This document shows, one piece after another, positions 47,481 to 56,937 of a stretch of 64,000 bases of DNA. This DNA comes from Sphingosinithalassobacter sp. CS137 (GTDB lineage: Bacteria > Pseudomonadota > Alphaproteobacteria > Sphingomonadales > Sphingomonadaceae), in contig NZ_CP060494.1 in assembly GCF_014334115.1 (NCBI RefSeq), positions 124,001 to 188,000 on the forward strand, read 5' to 3'. A model generated the notes under the pieces. That model saw only the letters and a list, made by a program, of their open reading frames with translations, had not been told where the DNA came from and did not search any database. The position numbers and the translations under genes are program-made. Within the stretch, counting starts at the first letter, position 1; every line of letters starts with the position of its first letter.

Positions 47481-49933
47481 CACCGCGCGCGACCTATCGG
47501 CTTCAGCTCCATCGCGATTTCGGTTTTGCCGATGCCGAGGCGCTGGTTCCCTATCTCGACGCACTCGGCATCAGCCACATCTATGCCTCGCCGATCACCA
47601 TGGCGGCACCGGGATCGATGCATGGCTATGACGTCGCCGACCCGACGCGGATCAGCGCGGAGCTGGGCGGCGAGGCGGGCTTCCGCAGCCTGGTCGCCGC
47701 GCTGCGTGCGCGCAACATGGGTATCGTGATCGACATCGTGCCCAATCACATGGGCGTCGCGGGCGGCAACAATCCCTGGTGGAACGATGTGCTGCGAAAC
47801 GGCCGCAACAGCCGCCACGCATCATTTTTCGATATCGACTGGCGCGAGAAGCTGTTGCTTCCGATCCTCGGCGCACCGCTCGACACGGTGCTGGCGGAGG
47901 GGCAGATCGGCGTCGTCGAGGAGGGGGGCGAGCCGGTGCTGCGCGTCTACGACAGCCACCGCGTACCCATCCGGCCGGAGGACCATGCGGCGGCGCGCGT
48001 CGGCGCATCGTTGCGCGAGCTGCTCGATCGCCAGCATTATCGCTTCGGCTGGTGGCGGCAGGCGAACGATGACCTCAACTGGCGGCGCTTCTTCACGATC
48101 AACGATCTCGCCGGGCTGCGCATCGAGGATTCGGAAGTGTTCGAGGCGGCGCATGCACTCTACTTCCGCCTCTGGGGCGAGGGTCTGATCGACGGGCTGC
48201 GGATCGATCATGTCGACGGACTGACCGACCCCGCAGGCTATTGCCGGCAGCTGCGCGCGAGGATCGACTCCATTCCGCGGCCGGCCGATGCGCCACAGGG
48301 TTCCGCCTGGATCGTGATCGAGAAGATCCTTGCGCCGGGCGAGCCGCTAGCAGGCGACTGGGGCGTGGACGGGACCAGCGGCTATGACTTCATGGCCGAT
48401 GTCGGCGCACTCTTGCACGATCCGGCAGGAGAGGCGCCGCTCACGCGCCTGTGGGAATCCATCAGCGGCGAAAGCGGCAGCTTCGAGGATGCCGAGCTGC
48501 GTGCGCGGCAGGAAATGCTGTCCTGGTCGTTCGAGGGGCAGTTGCGCGCCTGCGTCGAGGGCTTCCTAGCGCTCGCGAAGACGGCTCCGGAGACGCAAGG
48601 CCTCACCGGTGGCATGCTGCGTCGGGCGATCGAACGGGCGCTGTGGGTGTTTCCGGTCTATCGAACCTATGGCACCGGAAAGGCGGCGCCCGCCGCCGAT
48701 GCTTCGGTGCGCGACGCCGTGCGCCGAGGCGCGGCGCGCTTCACCCCGCCGGGCGAGGCCGAAGTGCTCGAGCGGCTGCTCGGCTGGCTTGCGGGCGAGG
48801 GACCCGGCGATCTTGCGCGCGCGTCCGAAGCCGTTCGTCGGTTCCAGCAACTCTCCGCGCCTGTCGCGGCGAAGTCGGTCGAGGACACTGCCTTCTATCG
48901 CTACGGCCGGCTGCTGTCGTCGAACGAAGTTGGCTCCGATCCGGCGCGGTTCGCCATGGCGCCCTCAGCGTTTGCCGACGCGATGGCAGAGCGCGCGTCC
49001 AGCTTTCCGCATGCGATGCTCACCACGGCTACGCATGACCACAAGCGCGGCGAGGACGTGCGCGCGCGGCAGGCCGTGCTGAGCGAGCTGCCGGAGGAAT
49101 GGGGCGCCCGCGTCTCCGTCTGGGACGAAGCGAGTGGCGGAGCGCAGAGCGGCATCGCGGGAGCCGACCGGTATATGCTGTATCAGACGCTCTACGGCGC
49201 CTGGCCCAGCGATCTTGCTCCCGACGACCGCGCCGGTTGCGCCGCCTTTGCAGCGCGGGTGAACGGCTGGCAGGAAAAGGCGCTGCGTGAAGCGAAGCTC
49301 CGCTCCTCATGGGAGGCGCCGGATGCGGCCTATGAGGCCCTATGCCGAGAGTGGATCCGGACGCTGCTCGACCCGAGTCGTTCGGCGGGCTTTCTGAGTG
49401 ACCTAACCCGATTCGTCCGCCACATGATGGCGCCGGCACGCGCGAACGCCCTGGTGCAGGCCGCACTGCGCTGCATGCTTCCCGGCGTGCCCGATCTGTA
49501 CCAGGGTGCCGAGCTCGACGATCTCAGCCTCGTCGACCCCGATAATCGGCGGCCGGTCGATTACGCGCTGCGCCGTGCCGTGCTCGCTTCGCCGCAGCAC
49601 GCAGCGTGCGGCGACCGGAAGCTGCGGATCATCGCGCAGCTGCTGGACCTGCGCCGACGCCATCCCGAGCTGTTCGCGACGGGCGACTTCGTGCGCCTCG
49701 AAGCGGAAGGCGAGCGCGCGGCCCACCTCTTCGCATTCGCACGGACGCACGAAGGAGTGACGCTTACGGGTGCGGTTGCGCTCCACTGTGCGCGGGAGAC
49801 GGGGGGCGGCACGGCGTTGGTGCCTGCGGCCGCCTGGTGGAGCAACACGCATCTGGTGACTCGCGCCGGCGAACGATTGGCTGCCGCCGAGCTTTTCTGG
49901 GATGCACCGGTATTCGTGTCGGTGGAGAGCTGA
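47477..49933 (+). CDS. treY: Maltooligosyl trehalose synthase
   Basis: TreY isomerises the reducing end of an alpha-glucan chain into a trehalose unit for TreZ to release. The 818-residue product begins MTPRATYRLQLHRDFGFADA, the conserved family start, with nucleophile Asp244 (GLRIDHVDGLTDPAGYCRQL), acid Glu282 (WIVIEKILAPGEPLAGDW) and GVPDLYQGAELDDLSLVDPD near the end. It overlaps malQ by four bases and is the last gene of the operon, 23 bases from a convergent oxidoreductase gene. Confidence 0.96.
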   Translation: MTPRATYRLQLHRDFGFADAEALVPYLDALGISHIYASPITMAAPGSMHGYDVADPTRISAELGGEAGFRSLVAALRARNMGIVIDIVPNHMGVAGGNNPWWNDVLRNGRNSRHASFFDIDWREKLLLPILGAPLDTVLAEGQIGVVEEGGEPVLRVYDSHRVPIRPEDHAAARVGASLRELLDRQHYRFGWWRQANDDLNWRRFFTINDLAGLRIEDSEVFEAAHALYFRLWGEGLIDGLRIDHVDGLTDPAGYCRQLRARIDSIPRPADAPQGSAWIVIEKILAPGEPLAGDWGVDGTSGYDFMADVGALLHDPAGEAPLTRLWESISGESGSFEDAELRARQEMLSWSFEGQLRACVEGFLALAKTAPETQGLTGGMLRRAIERALWVFPVYRTYGTGKAAPAADASVRDAVRRGAARFTPPGEAEVLERLLGWLAGEGPGDLARASEAVRRFQQLSAPVAAKSVEDTAFYRYGRLLSSNEVGSDPARFAMAPSAFADAMAERASSFPHAMLTTATHDHKRGEDVRARQAVLSELPEEWGARVSVWDEASGGAQSGIAGADRYMLYQTLYGAWPSDLAPDDRAGCAAFAARVNGWQEKALREAKLRSSWEAPDAAYEALCREWIRTLLDPSRSAGFLSDLTRFVRHMMAPARANALVQAALRCMLPGVPDLYQGAELDDLSLVDPDNRRPVDYALRRAVLASPQHAACGDRKLRIIAQLLDLRRRHPELFATGDFVRLEAEGERAAHLFAFARTHEGVTLTGAVALHCARETGGGTALVPAAAWWSNTHLVTRAGERLAAAELFWDAPVFVSVES

Positions 49934-49956
49934 CGCGGACCTGGGCCGCTCGCGCG

Positions 49957-52233
49957 TCAGATCCGGATCCGGACGGGCACCGATTTGGCGGCCGGCGTCT
50001 TGGATGCATGGTCGTGATGCGCCAGCGGGATCAGCGGGTTCAATTCGGGATAATAGCCCGCGACGCATCCGTCGGGCAGGCGGTAGGGCGTCACTGCCAG
50101 CCCGTCGACTTCGCGCGCTACGCCGTCGCCGGCATCGCTCACCAGCGTCACGCGCTGACCTTCGGAGAGGCCGGCGCGGCGCATCTCCTCGGGGTTCATC
50201 AACAGCACTTGGCGCGTCCCCTCGATTCCGCGCAGCCGGTCCGAATAGCCATAGATGGTCGTGTTGAACTGATCGTTCGAGCGCAGCGTGATGAGGCGCC
50301 AGCGACCGCTTTCATCCGCATATCCGGTGGCGTTGAGCACGTCGGGCACGGTAAACTCGGCCTTTCCGCTTTCGGTCTTCCAGATCCGCTCGCGCGCCGA
50401 ATTGCCGCGATAGAAACCGCCGGGGGTGAACAGCCGATCGTTGAAATCGACGAACATGTCCGGATAGGTCGCTTCGATCGCGTCGCGCACCTTGGCATAG
50501 TCGCCGACCCACGCGTCCCAGGGGACGTTCGGATTCGGCTCCAGCGTGGCCTTGGCGATTCCGGCGACGATGGCGAGTTCCGAGCGCAGGTCCGGGCTGG
50601 GCGGCTTGCGCTTGCCGATCGAGCCATGAATGCAGCTGAGGCTGTCTTCCATCGTAACGACCTGGGGGCCGCTCGCCTGAATGTCCTCTTCACTGCGGCC
50701 GAGGCAAGGGAGCAGATAGGCAACCCGCCCATTGATCAGATGGCTGCGATTGAGCCGCGTGGCGATGTTGACGGTGAGCCGCATCCGCTGCCACGCCTCT
50801 TCCATCCGCCGCGTTTCTGGAATGGCGCGGACGAAATTGCCGCCAAGACTGAGGAACGCCTTGATCGAGCCATCGAGGATGCCTTCGCACGCTTCGACCG
50901 TATTCACGCCATCCTCGCGCGGCGGATCGAAGCCGAACTGTTCGGCGAGGCGATCGAGCGGCACCAGCTTCGTCTTTTCGGCGATGCCGACGGTGCGCTG
51001 CCCCTGCACGTTCGAATGGCCGCGAACCGGCGAAACACCCGTGCCCTGGCGGCCGATGTTGCCCTTGAGCAGCAACAGATTGACGACGCTGGCGACATTC
51101 TCAAACCCGCGAACGTGCTGAGTAAGCCCCATGCCGTAGATGCCGATCGTCCGCTCGGAATCGACGTATATCTGGGCTGCTGACTCAAGGTCGGCGCGGG
51201 CGAGGCCGGACTCGCGTTCGATCTCCTCCCATCCGGTGCCGCGCACCTTCGCGACGAACTCGCGGAAGCCGTGGGTGTGCTGTTCGAGAAAATCCCAGTC
51301 GAGCACATGTTTGCCGTCCGCGGCCAGGCGCCGGTCGTCCTCGGCCAGCACATGTTTGCAGAGCCCGAGAATCGCGGCGATGTCGCCGCCGGCCTTCACT
51401 TGATGATAGTCGGAGGAAATCTCGGTCTTGCCGCCGGTCACCATCTCCGTACTCTGCGGATTGCGGAATTCGAGCAGCCCCTTTTCGCGAAGCGGATTGA
51501 AGGTCACGATCCGGCAGCCGCGTTTCGAGGCCTCCGCAAGCGTGTGGAGGAACCGCGGGCTGTTGGTCCCGGTGTTCTGCCCGAAGAAGAAGATCGCGTC
51601 GCAATGATTGAAGTCGTCGAGCACCGAGGTGCCGATGGGCGAACCGATCGTCTTCGAGAGTGCTACCGACGTTGTTTCGTGGCACATGTTCGAACTGTCG
51701 GGCAGATTGTTGTGCCCGTAGAGCCGCGCGAACAACGCCCAGGCGTAGCTGGTTTCCAGGCTTGCGCGCCCCGAGGTGTAAAAGACGGTGGATTTCGGTT
51801 CCAGGGCGCGCAATTCGGCTCCGATCGCCGCACAGGCTTCTTCCCAGCTACAGGGAACGTAATGGCCGCTCGCCTCGTCGAACCGCATCGGGTGCGTCAG
51901 CCGGCCGGCTTCTTCGAGATCATGGTCGCTCCAGCGCTGCAGCTCGGCGACGCTGTGGCGCGCGAAGAAGTCGGGGGTGCAGCGCCGGCGCGTGGCCTCC
52001 CACAAAGTGGCCTTGGCGCCGTTTTCGCAGAATTCGAACGGGTGGGGATGCGCGGGCTTGGTCCAGGCGCAGGAAACGCACATGAATCCGCCTGGTTTGT
52101 TCTGCCGCGCCAGCGTGCGAAACGCAGCGGGATCGCTCCCTTCCGTGCGTGCGATACGCGCCATCCCGCGTACCGATCCCCAGCCGCCGCTCGGGCTCGA
52201 ATAACCGACAGTCCCGTCCTTCGCCTTCTTCAT
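49957..52233 (-). CDS. FdhF/YdeP-family molybdopterin oxidoreductase
   Basis: The 758-residue protein belongs to the formate-dehydrogenase-like molybdenum enzymes of the YdeP type. Cys52, Cys55 and Cys69 (FMCVSCAWTKP, FEFCENGAK) may hold an Fe-S cluster, Cys184 (SSNMCHETTSVA) sits where the molybdenum ligand is expected, and cofactor-binding blocks include GQNTGTNSPRFLHTL and ITLRSNDQFNTTIYGYSDRL. The substrate is unknown; YdeP is linked to acid resistance in enterics. No partner subunits or Tat signal are seen, so it is probably cytoplasmic. It starts with a GGGAGG box and is divergent from fdhD-mobA. Confidence 0.88.
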   Translation of the reverse strand: MKKAKDGTVGYSSPSGGWGSVRGMARIARTEGSDPAAFRTLARQNKPGGFMCVSCAWTKPAHPHPFEFCENGAKATLWEATRRRCTPDFFARHSVAELQRWSDHDLEEAGRLTHPMRFDEASGHYVPCSWEEACAAIGAELRALEPKSTVFYTSGRASLETSYAWALFARLYGHNNLPDSSNMCHETTSVALSKTIGSPIGTSVLDDFNHCDAIFFFGQNTGTNSPRFLHTLAEASKRGCRIVTFNPLREKGLLEFRNPQSTEMVTGGKTEISSDYHQVKAGGDIAAILGLCKHVLAEDDRRLAADGKHVLDWDFLEQHTHGFREFVAKVRGTGWEEIERESGLARADLESAAQIYVDSERTIGIYGMGLTQHVRGFENVASVVNLLLLKGNIGRQGTGVSPVRGHSNVQGQRTVGIAEKTKLVPLDRLAEQFGFDPPREDGVNTVEACEGILDGSIKAFLSLGGNFVRAIPETRRMEEAWQRMRLTVNIATRLNRSHLINGRVAYLLPCLGRSEEDIQASGPQVVTMEDSLSCIHGSIGKRKPPSPDLRSELAIVAGIAKATLEPNPNVPWDAWVGDYAKVRDAIEATYPDMFVDFNDRLFTPGGFYRGNSARERIWKTESGKAEFTVPDVLNATGYADESGRWRLITLRSNDQFNTTIYGYSDRLRGIEGTRQVLLMNPEEMRRAGLSEGQRVTLVSDAGDGVAREVDGLAVTPYRLPDGCVAGYYPELNPLIPLAHHDHASKTPAAKSVPVRIRI

Positions 52234-52299
52234 CGCTGCCTCCCGCCACCGGAGAAGTAGAGGCTATTCGCTTGCGCGGGGGAAGCCTAACCTCGGTGA

Positions 52300-53097
52300 A
52301 TGCCCGAATGGTCCGAAAGTGCCGCTGTTTCCTTCGCCTGCATTCGCCGCGACGGATCGAGCGCGACGATCAGCCGCACGCTTGCCGGCGAAGTGCCCGT
52401 CGCGATCGAAGTGAACGGCATCGGCTATGCGGTTATGATGGCGACGCCGGCGGCGCTCGAGGACTTCGCGACGGGCTTCGTGCTTGCCGAGCGGCTCGTG
52501 CGGGACGGCCGGCAGATCGTGGATATCGAGCCGCATCCAGTTGATGCCGGGGTGCTGCTGCGGGTGACTCTAGCGCCTGATTGCACGGAAGCGCTGCACA
52601 TGCGCGTCCGCCATCGCACCAGCGACTCCTCGTGCGGCATCTGTGGCATCGACAGCCTCGAGGCTGCCCTGCGGCCGCTGCCCCGCGTCGCCGCGGCAAG
52701 CGAGGCGGGAGCGGGCGCCGTGTTCGACGCGCTGAATGCGCTGCACCAGCACCAGCCGCTGAACGCGGAGACCGGCGCGATGCATGCCGCCGCTCTCTGC
52801 GCAGCCGATGGTTCGATCCGAATGGTGCGCGAGGACGTTGGCCGTCACAACGCATTCGACAAGCTGATCGGAGCCATGGCGCGCGGCGCGATGGGCTGGA
52901 ATGGCGGCTTCGCGCTGCTGAGTTCGCGCTGTTCGTTCGAGCTGGTGGAGAAGGCCGTCCTTGCCGGCTGTCCGCTGCTCGCGACGATCTCCGCGCCGAC
53001 CGCGCTGGCGGTCGAGCGGGCGCGGTCGGCGGGACTGGCGCTGGCGGTTGTGGCGCGCAGCGATTCGCTGCTGTGGCTGGGTCGCGAGGCGGCATGA
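52300..53097 (+). CDS. fdhD: FdhD sulfurtransferase for formate dehydrogenase maturation
   Basis: FdhD passes sulfur from a cysteine desulfurase to the molybdenum cofactor of formate-dehydrogenase-type enzymes. The 265-residue product has the CxxC motif Cys112/Cys115 (SSCGICGIDSLEAAL) and the conserved VREDVGRHNAFDKLIGAM and ALLSSRCSFELVEKAVLAGC blocks. It is divergent from the FdhF/YdeP oxidoreductase, its likely client, and overlaps mobA by four bases. Confidence 0.94.
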   Translation: MPEWSESAAVSFACIRRDGSSATISRTLAGEVPVAIEVNGIGYAVMMATPAALEDFATGFVLAERLVRDGRQIVDIEPHPVDAGVLLRVTLAPDCTEALHMRVRHRTSDSSCGICGIDSLEAALRPLPRVAAASEAGAGAVFDALNALHQHQPLNAETGAMHAAALCAADGSIRMVREDVGRHNAFDKLIGAMARGAMGWNGGFALLSSRCSFELVEKAVLAGCPLLATISAPTALAVERARSAGLALAVVARSDSLLWLGREAA

Positions 53098-53630
53098 CTC
53101 GGATCTTGGGCGCAGTGCTCGCCGGCGGCCGCGCGACGCGATTCGGCTCCGACAAGGCGCTGGCGATGCTCGACGGGCGCACGCTGCTCGATCATGCGCT
53201 GGCAACGCTTGCCCCGCACGTCGAGCGTCTGCTGGTCTGCGGGCGGGCATGGCGGGATGTCGACTGGGTCGCGGATCGCCCGGCTCCCGATCTCGGACCG
53301 CTCGGCGGACTGAACGCAGCGCTGCACAGCGCCGCCGCACGCGGGTTCGATGCCGTCCTCAGCACGGCGTGCGACGTTCCGTCACTGCCGCAGCCGCTTG
53401 TGCGACAGCTGGTGAGCCGCGGCAGCGCCGCATTCGTCGCACAACTCCCCGTCGTCGGCTTCTGGCCGGTCGAGCTGGCACCGCGCCTCGATGCACATCT
53501 GGCGGGTGGTGGGGATCGCTCGCTGCGCGGGTGGGGGCGTGCCGCGAACGCGCAGCGAATCGCGGCGGAGAGGGCGCTGACGAATGTCAACACCGAGGCT
53601 GATCTGAGCGCGCTGATAGCGAATAGTTAA
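53094..53630 (+). CDS. mobA: Molybdenum cofactor guanylyltransferase
   Basis: MobA attaches GMP to molybdopterin to make the MGD cofactor required by formate-dehydrogenase-type enzymes. The 178-residue product starts MTRILGAVLAGGRATRFGSD with the nucleotide-binding GGRATRFGSDKAL, plus DLGPLGGLNAAL and STACDVPSLP (metal-binding Asp). It overlaps fdhD, so cofactor sulfuration and nucleotide attachment are made together next to the molybdoenzyme gene. Confidence 0.92.
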   Translation: MTRILGAVLAGGRATRFGSDKALAMLDGRTLLDHALATLAPHVERLLVCGRAWRDVDWVADRPAPDLGPLGGLNAALHSAAARGFDAVLSTACDVPSLPQPLVRQLVSRGSAAFVAQLPVVGFWPVELAPRLDAHLAGGGDRSLRGWGRAANAQRIAAERALTNVNTEADLSALIANS

Positions 53631-53719
53631 ACAGACATCAGTATATTTCTCATGTCGGCCGGTTTCGAGTAAAGCCCACAGATTCGCGGCAAAAACCGTT
53701 TGCTCACGAGGGGATTGCT

Positions 53720-55324
53720 ATGGGCGGCCTGTTCGCGCCCTTCTGGAACGGGAGTTACGCGCCACACGGCTATTGTCTGCTCTGGCAGCGCGAACTGGTG
53801 TGGACGCACGTCATCGCCGACGGCCTGACGGCAGCGGCCTATTTCTCGATTCCGCTCGCGATCATTGCGCTGGTGCGGCAGCGCCGGGACCTCGTCTTCG
53901 GCTGGGCCTTCTGGTGCTTTGCGATCTTCATTCTCGCGTGCGGCGTCACCCATCTGATGAGCATCTGGACGCTCTGGCAACCGGTCTATGGCCTTCAGGC
54001 GCTCGTCAAGGTGATCACCGCCGGGGCATCGGTCGCGACCGCAGCGCTGCTGTGGCCACTGCTTCCCCGAGCAGTCGCATTGCCGTCGCCAGACCGATTG
54101 CAAGCCGCCAATGCCGAGCTGGCGACGATGATCCGCGAGCGCGACACGGCGCTGGAGGAACTGCGCGCACAGATCGCCCAGCGCGAGCGCGTCGAGGCCG
54201 CATTGCTTCAGTCGCAGAAGCTGGAGGCCGTGGGCCAACTGACCGGCGGGATCGCGCATGATTTCAACAATCTGCTGCAGGCGGTCGCGGGCAATCTCGA
54301 ACTGATCGCGCGCAAGCCGGATGATTCCGATCGCGTCGTCCGCTGGGCCGGCGCCGCACTCGACGCCGTCGAGCGCGGGCGCGCGCTGAGCGGACAGCTG
54401 CTCGCATTCTCGCGCAAGCAGCGGCTCGAACTCGCGCCGGTACCGGTGCAGGAGCTGATCGGCGGGATGCGCGAGCTCGTCGCGCGTGCAGTGGCGCCGC
54501 TGTCGCAGGTCGAGATCGCGCCGATCGACCCGCTGCTTCGGGTGGAGGCCGATCCGTTGCAACTCGAGCTGGCGATCCTCAACCTGGCGTTCAACGCGCG
54601 CGATGCCATGGGCGACGGCGGTACATTGCGGATTTCCGCTACGAGCGAACGCGGTGTCGCGCCGGCGGGCCTTCCTTTGGGCGACTGGGCGGCGATCACG
54701 GTGAGCGACAGCGGGCACGGCATGACGCCTGACGTGCTCGCGCGCGCCACCGAGCCTTTCTTCACCACCAAGGAAGTCGGGCGGGGGACCGGCATGGGAC
54801 TCGCCATGGTGTTCGGCGTCGTGACTCAGTCCGGCGGGACGGTCCATATCGAATCGGCACCCGGCGAGGGAACGGCGGTGACGCTGTACCTGCGCCAAAG
54901 CACGAAGGCGCGCGGCCGGACGCGCACGCCGAAGGATGCCGAGGCGGTGCCGGTGAGCCTGACGGGTGCGACCATCGCGCTGGTCGATGATGATGCGCAG
55001 GTTCGCGCGACGCTCGCCGACATGCTGGAGACGGCGGGAGCGACCGTCGCGCAGGCGGGCGATGGGGCGAGCGCGCTCGAGATGGTCGCGGCGCGCCGGC
55101 CCGATGTGCTGATCGTCGACTTCGCCATGCCGGGCATGAGCGGAGCCGAGGTGGTACGGCGGATCCGCGAGCAGGATCGGACGCTGCCGATCGTGCTGGT
55201 GACCGGCTTCGCCGAGACCGCGGCAATCGATTCGCTCGACAACGGCCAACTGACCATCTTGCGCAAGCCATTCGAAACGCGTGACTTGCTGCGTCGCGTG
55301 CAGAGCCTGCTCGGAGACGACTGA
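53720..55324 (+). CDS. Hybrid histidine kinase with ethylene-receptor-like membrane domain
   Basis: The 534-residue protein has three membrane helices (about 33-52, 62-83 and 91-117), a coiled coil, a HisKA helix with His180 (GGIAHDFNNLL), an intact ATPase domain (NLAFNARDAM, SDSGHGM, GTGMGLAMVF) and a receiver with Asp467 (LIVDFAMPGMSG). The membrane domain carries Asp34, Tyr41, Pro45, Cys74 and His78 (IADGLTAAAYFSIP, LACGVTHLM). These match plant ETR1 Asp25, Tyr32, Pro36, Cys65 and His69 with identical spacing, and in ETR1 Cys65 and His69 hold the copper ion. Binding of ethylene or another small ligand through Cu(I) is inferred. There is no GAF domain. Confidence 0.88.
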   Translation: MGGLFAPFWNGSYAPHGYCLLWQRELVWTHVIADGLTAAAYFSIPLAIIALVRQRRDLVFGWAFWCFAIFILACGVTHLMSIWTLWQPVYGLQALVKVITAGASVATAALLWPLLPRAVALPSPDRLQAANAELATMIRERDTALEELRAQIAQRERVEAALLQSQKLEAVGQLTGGIAHDFNNLLQAVAGNLELIARKPDDSDRVVRWAGAALDAVERGRALSGQLLAFSRKQRLELAPVPVQELIGGMRELVARAVAPLSQVEIAPIDPLLRVEADPLQLELAILNLAFNARDAMGDGGTLRISATSERGVAPAGLPLGDWAAITVSDSGHGMTPDVLARATEPFFTTKEVGRGTGMGLAMVFGVVTQSGGTVHIESAPGEGTAVTLYLRQSTKARGRTRTPKDAEAVPVSLTGATIALVDDDAQVRATLADMLETAGATVAQAGDGASALEMVAARRPDVLIVDFAMPGMSGAEVVRRIREQDRTLPIVLVTGFAETAAIDSLDNGQLTILRKPFETRDLLRRVQSLLGDD

Positions 55325-55406
55325 CGCGGGCTCCGCTGCAAGGCGCGACAGCCGCGGCTTCCATGCTATGCAAGCCGCGAACGTCACAGCAGGAGCCTGG
55401 TGCAGC

Positions 55407-56540
55407 ATGATCGATTCGAAGCGGCCGCGCATGATCCCGTTCGCATCGCTCCTCCGCGTCGCTCTGGCGCTCCTGTTTCTCGTTGCTCCTCCGGCGCTTG
55501 CCCAGCAGCAGCAGCAGCCGCCGCGTGCCAGCCCGGCCGATGCGAACGGGATCAGCGTCGCGACGCGCCATGCGCCTCCCTTCGTGATCCGCGAAGCGGA
55601 CGGAAGCTACAGCGGCCTCGCGATCGATCTGTGGAGCGACGTCGCGGCCGATCTCGGCGTGCGCTACACGCTGGAGGAGACCGATCTCGACGGCATGGTC
55701 GATGGCGTTGCCGAGGGCCGCTACGCGCTCAGCGTCGGCGCCCTGACCGTGACGCCCAGCCGCGAGGAACAGGTGGATTTCAGCCACCCCTATCACACCA
55801 CCGGCTTCGGCATCGCCGTGGCGCAGGCGCCGCCCAGCTGGCTGCTGCTGCTGCGCAATTTCTTCAGCTGGGGATTTCTCCAGGCGGTGCTGGCGCTGAG
55901 CGCGCTGCTGCTGCTGGTGGGCGTGTGCTTCTGGCTTGCCGAGCGGCGCGACAATTCCGAGGAGTTCGGCGGCGGCCCGGCGAAGGGGATCGGCGCGGGC
56001 TTCTGGTTTTCCGCAGTGACGATGACCACCGTCGGCTATGGCGACAAGGCGCCGCGCACCCGGGCGGGCAAGGCCGTCGCGCTCGTCTGGATGTTCGCGG
56101 CGATCCTGATCATCTCGACCTTCACCGGGATGATCGCCTCCTCCCTGACCGAGGGGCGGCTGGCGGGCGGGATCCAGGGCCCCGAAGGGCTGACCAGCGC
56201 CGCGGTGGGATCGATCGAGGGATCGGCGGCGGACGAGTGGCTGCGCGAGAGCGGCATCGGCTTCTCGAGCTTTCCGAGCGTCGAGGCGGGGCTGGAGGCA
56301 GTGGCGGCGGGCGAGATCGACGCCTTCGTCTATGACCGGCCGCTGCTCACCTATCTGCTGAAAGGCGAGGCGGGCGACGCGCTGCGGCTGGTGCCGGGCA
56401 GCTTCGGCCGGCAGGATTATGGCTTCGCGCTGCCGCCGGAAAGCCCGATGCGCGAGCGGCTCAATCGCGCATTGCTCGAACGGATCGAAAGCCGCGCCTG
56501 GTCGAATCGGCTGACGCAGGTGCTGGGTCGCGACGACTGA
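55407..56540 (+). CDS. Glutamate-receptor-like (GluR0-type) ligand-gated potassium channel
   Basis: The 377-residue protein has a signal peptide ending near ALAQ (residue 32), then a ligand-binding S1 lobe (about 48-140, with the amino-acid-binding motif TPSREEQVDFSHPYH, Arg119). Membrane helices lie at about 155-177 and 221-245, enclosing a pore loop with the potassium filter TVGYGD (208-213), and the S2 lobe runs from 252 to 370. The S1-M1-P-M2-S2 order is that of cyanobacterial GluR0. The ligand is unknown, probably a periplasmic amino acid. The ATG at 55407 follows AGGAG at 11 bases; ATG 55431 is an alternative. Confidence 0.9.
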   Translation: MIDSKRPRMIPFASLLRVALALLFLVAPPALAQQQQQPPRASPADANGISVATRHAPPFVIREADGSYSGLAIDLWSDVAADLGVRYTLEETDLDGMVDGVAEGRYALSVGALTVTPSREEQVDFSHPYHTTGFGIAVAQAPPSWLLLLRNFFSWGFLQAVLALSALLLLVGVCFWLAERRDNSEEFGGGPAKGIGAGFWFSAVTMTTVGYGDKAPRTRAGKAVALVWMFAAILIISTFTGMIASSLTEGRLAGGIQGPEGLTSAAVGSIEGSAADEWLRESGIGFSSFPSVEAGLEAVAAGEIDAFVYDRPLLTYLLKGEAGDALRLVPGSFGRQDYGFALPPESPMRERLNRALLERIESRAWSNRLTQVLGRDD

Positions 56541-56937
56541 CGCTTGGCTTCGCAGTTTTCGCGCCTATTCATTCCGAACGTTGCGCACGCCCGAAACATC
56601 CTTGCGTCGGCGCGCGGCGATCAGCTCGACAGTTCAAAGAGCGTCCGCAAGCGGAGCAGCTGAAATCCTAATTTGCAAGGGTGCGGGGGAGTGAGGCGGA
56701 GGGATATGGGCCGAATGCGGACAGGCAGGTTTCGGGCAGCGAACCACAGGTGGCTGCCCTTCCTCGCTCCGCCGCCGCTAAGGCGGCTGCCGACCCGACC
56801 TCGTTCCGAGCTCGGCGCTTACACATCCGCTCACGCCAAGAACCGGTCATTCACATACAATCCAGAAGCCAGACGGCAGTGTGCTCCATTCCAGCCGTTC
56901 AGTATCGACCCCGGTCACTCCACAAGCTGCCGTACGT
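56541..56937. other. Gap of about 400 bases with no gene seen
   Basis: No convincing coding frame is visible on either strand. A small hairpin, GCCGCC-GCTAA-GGCGGC (56771-56787), stands about 150 bases beyond the end of the ATPase gene in its direction of transcription, without a T tract. Composition falls from GC-rich to mixed across the gap, marking the edge of the low-GC module. Confidence 0.6.
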
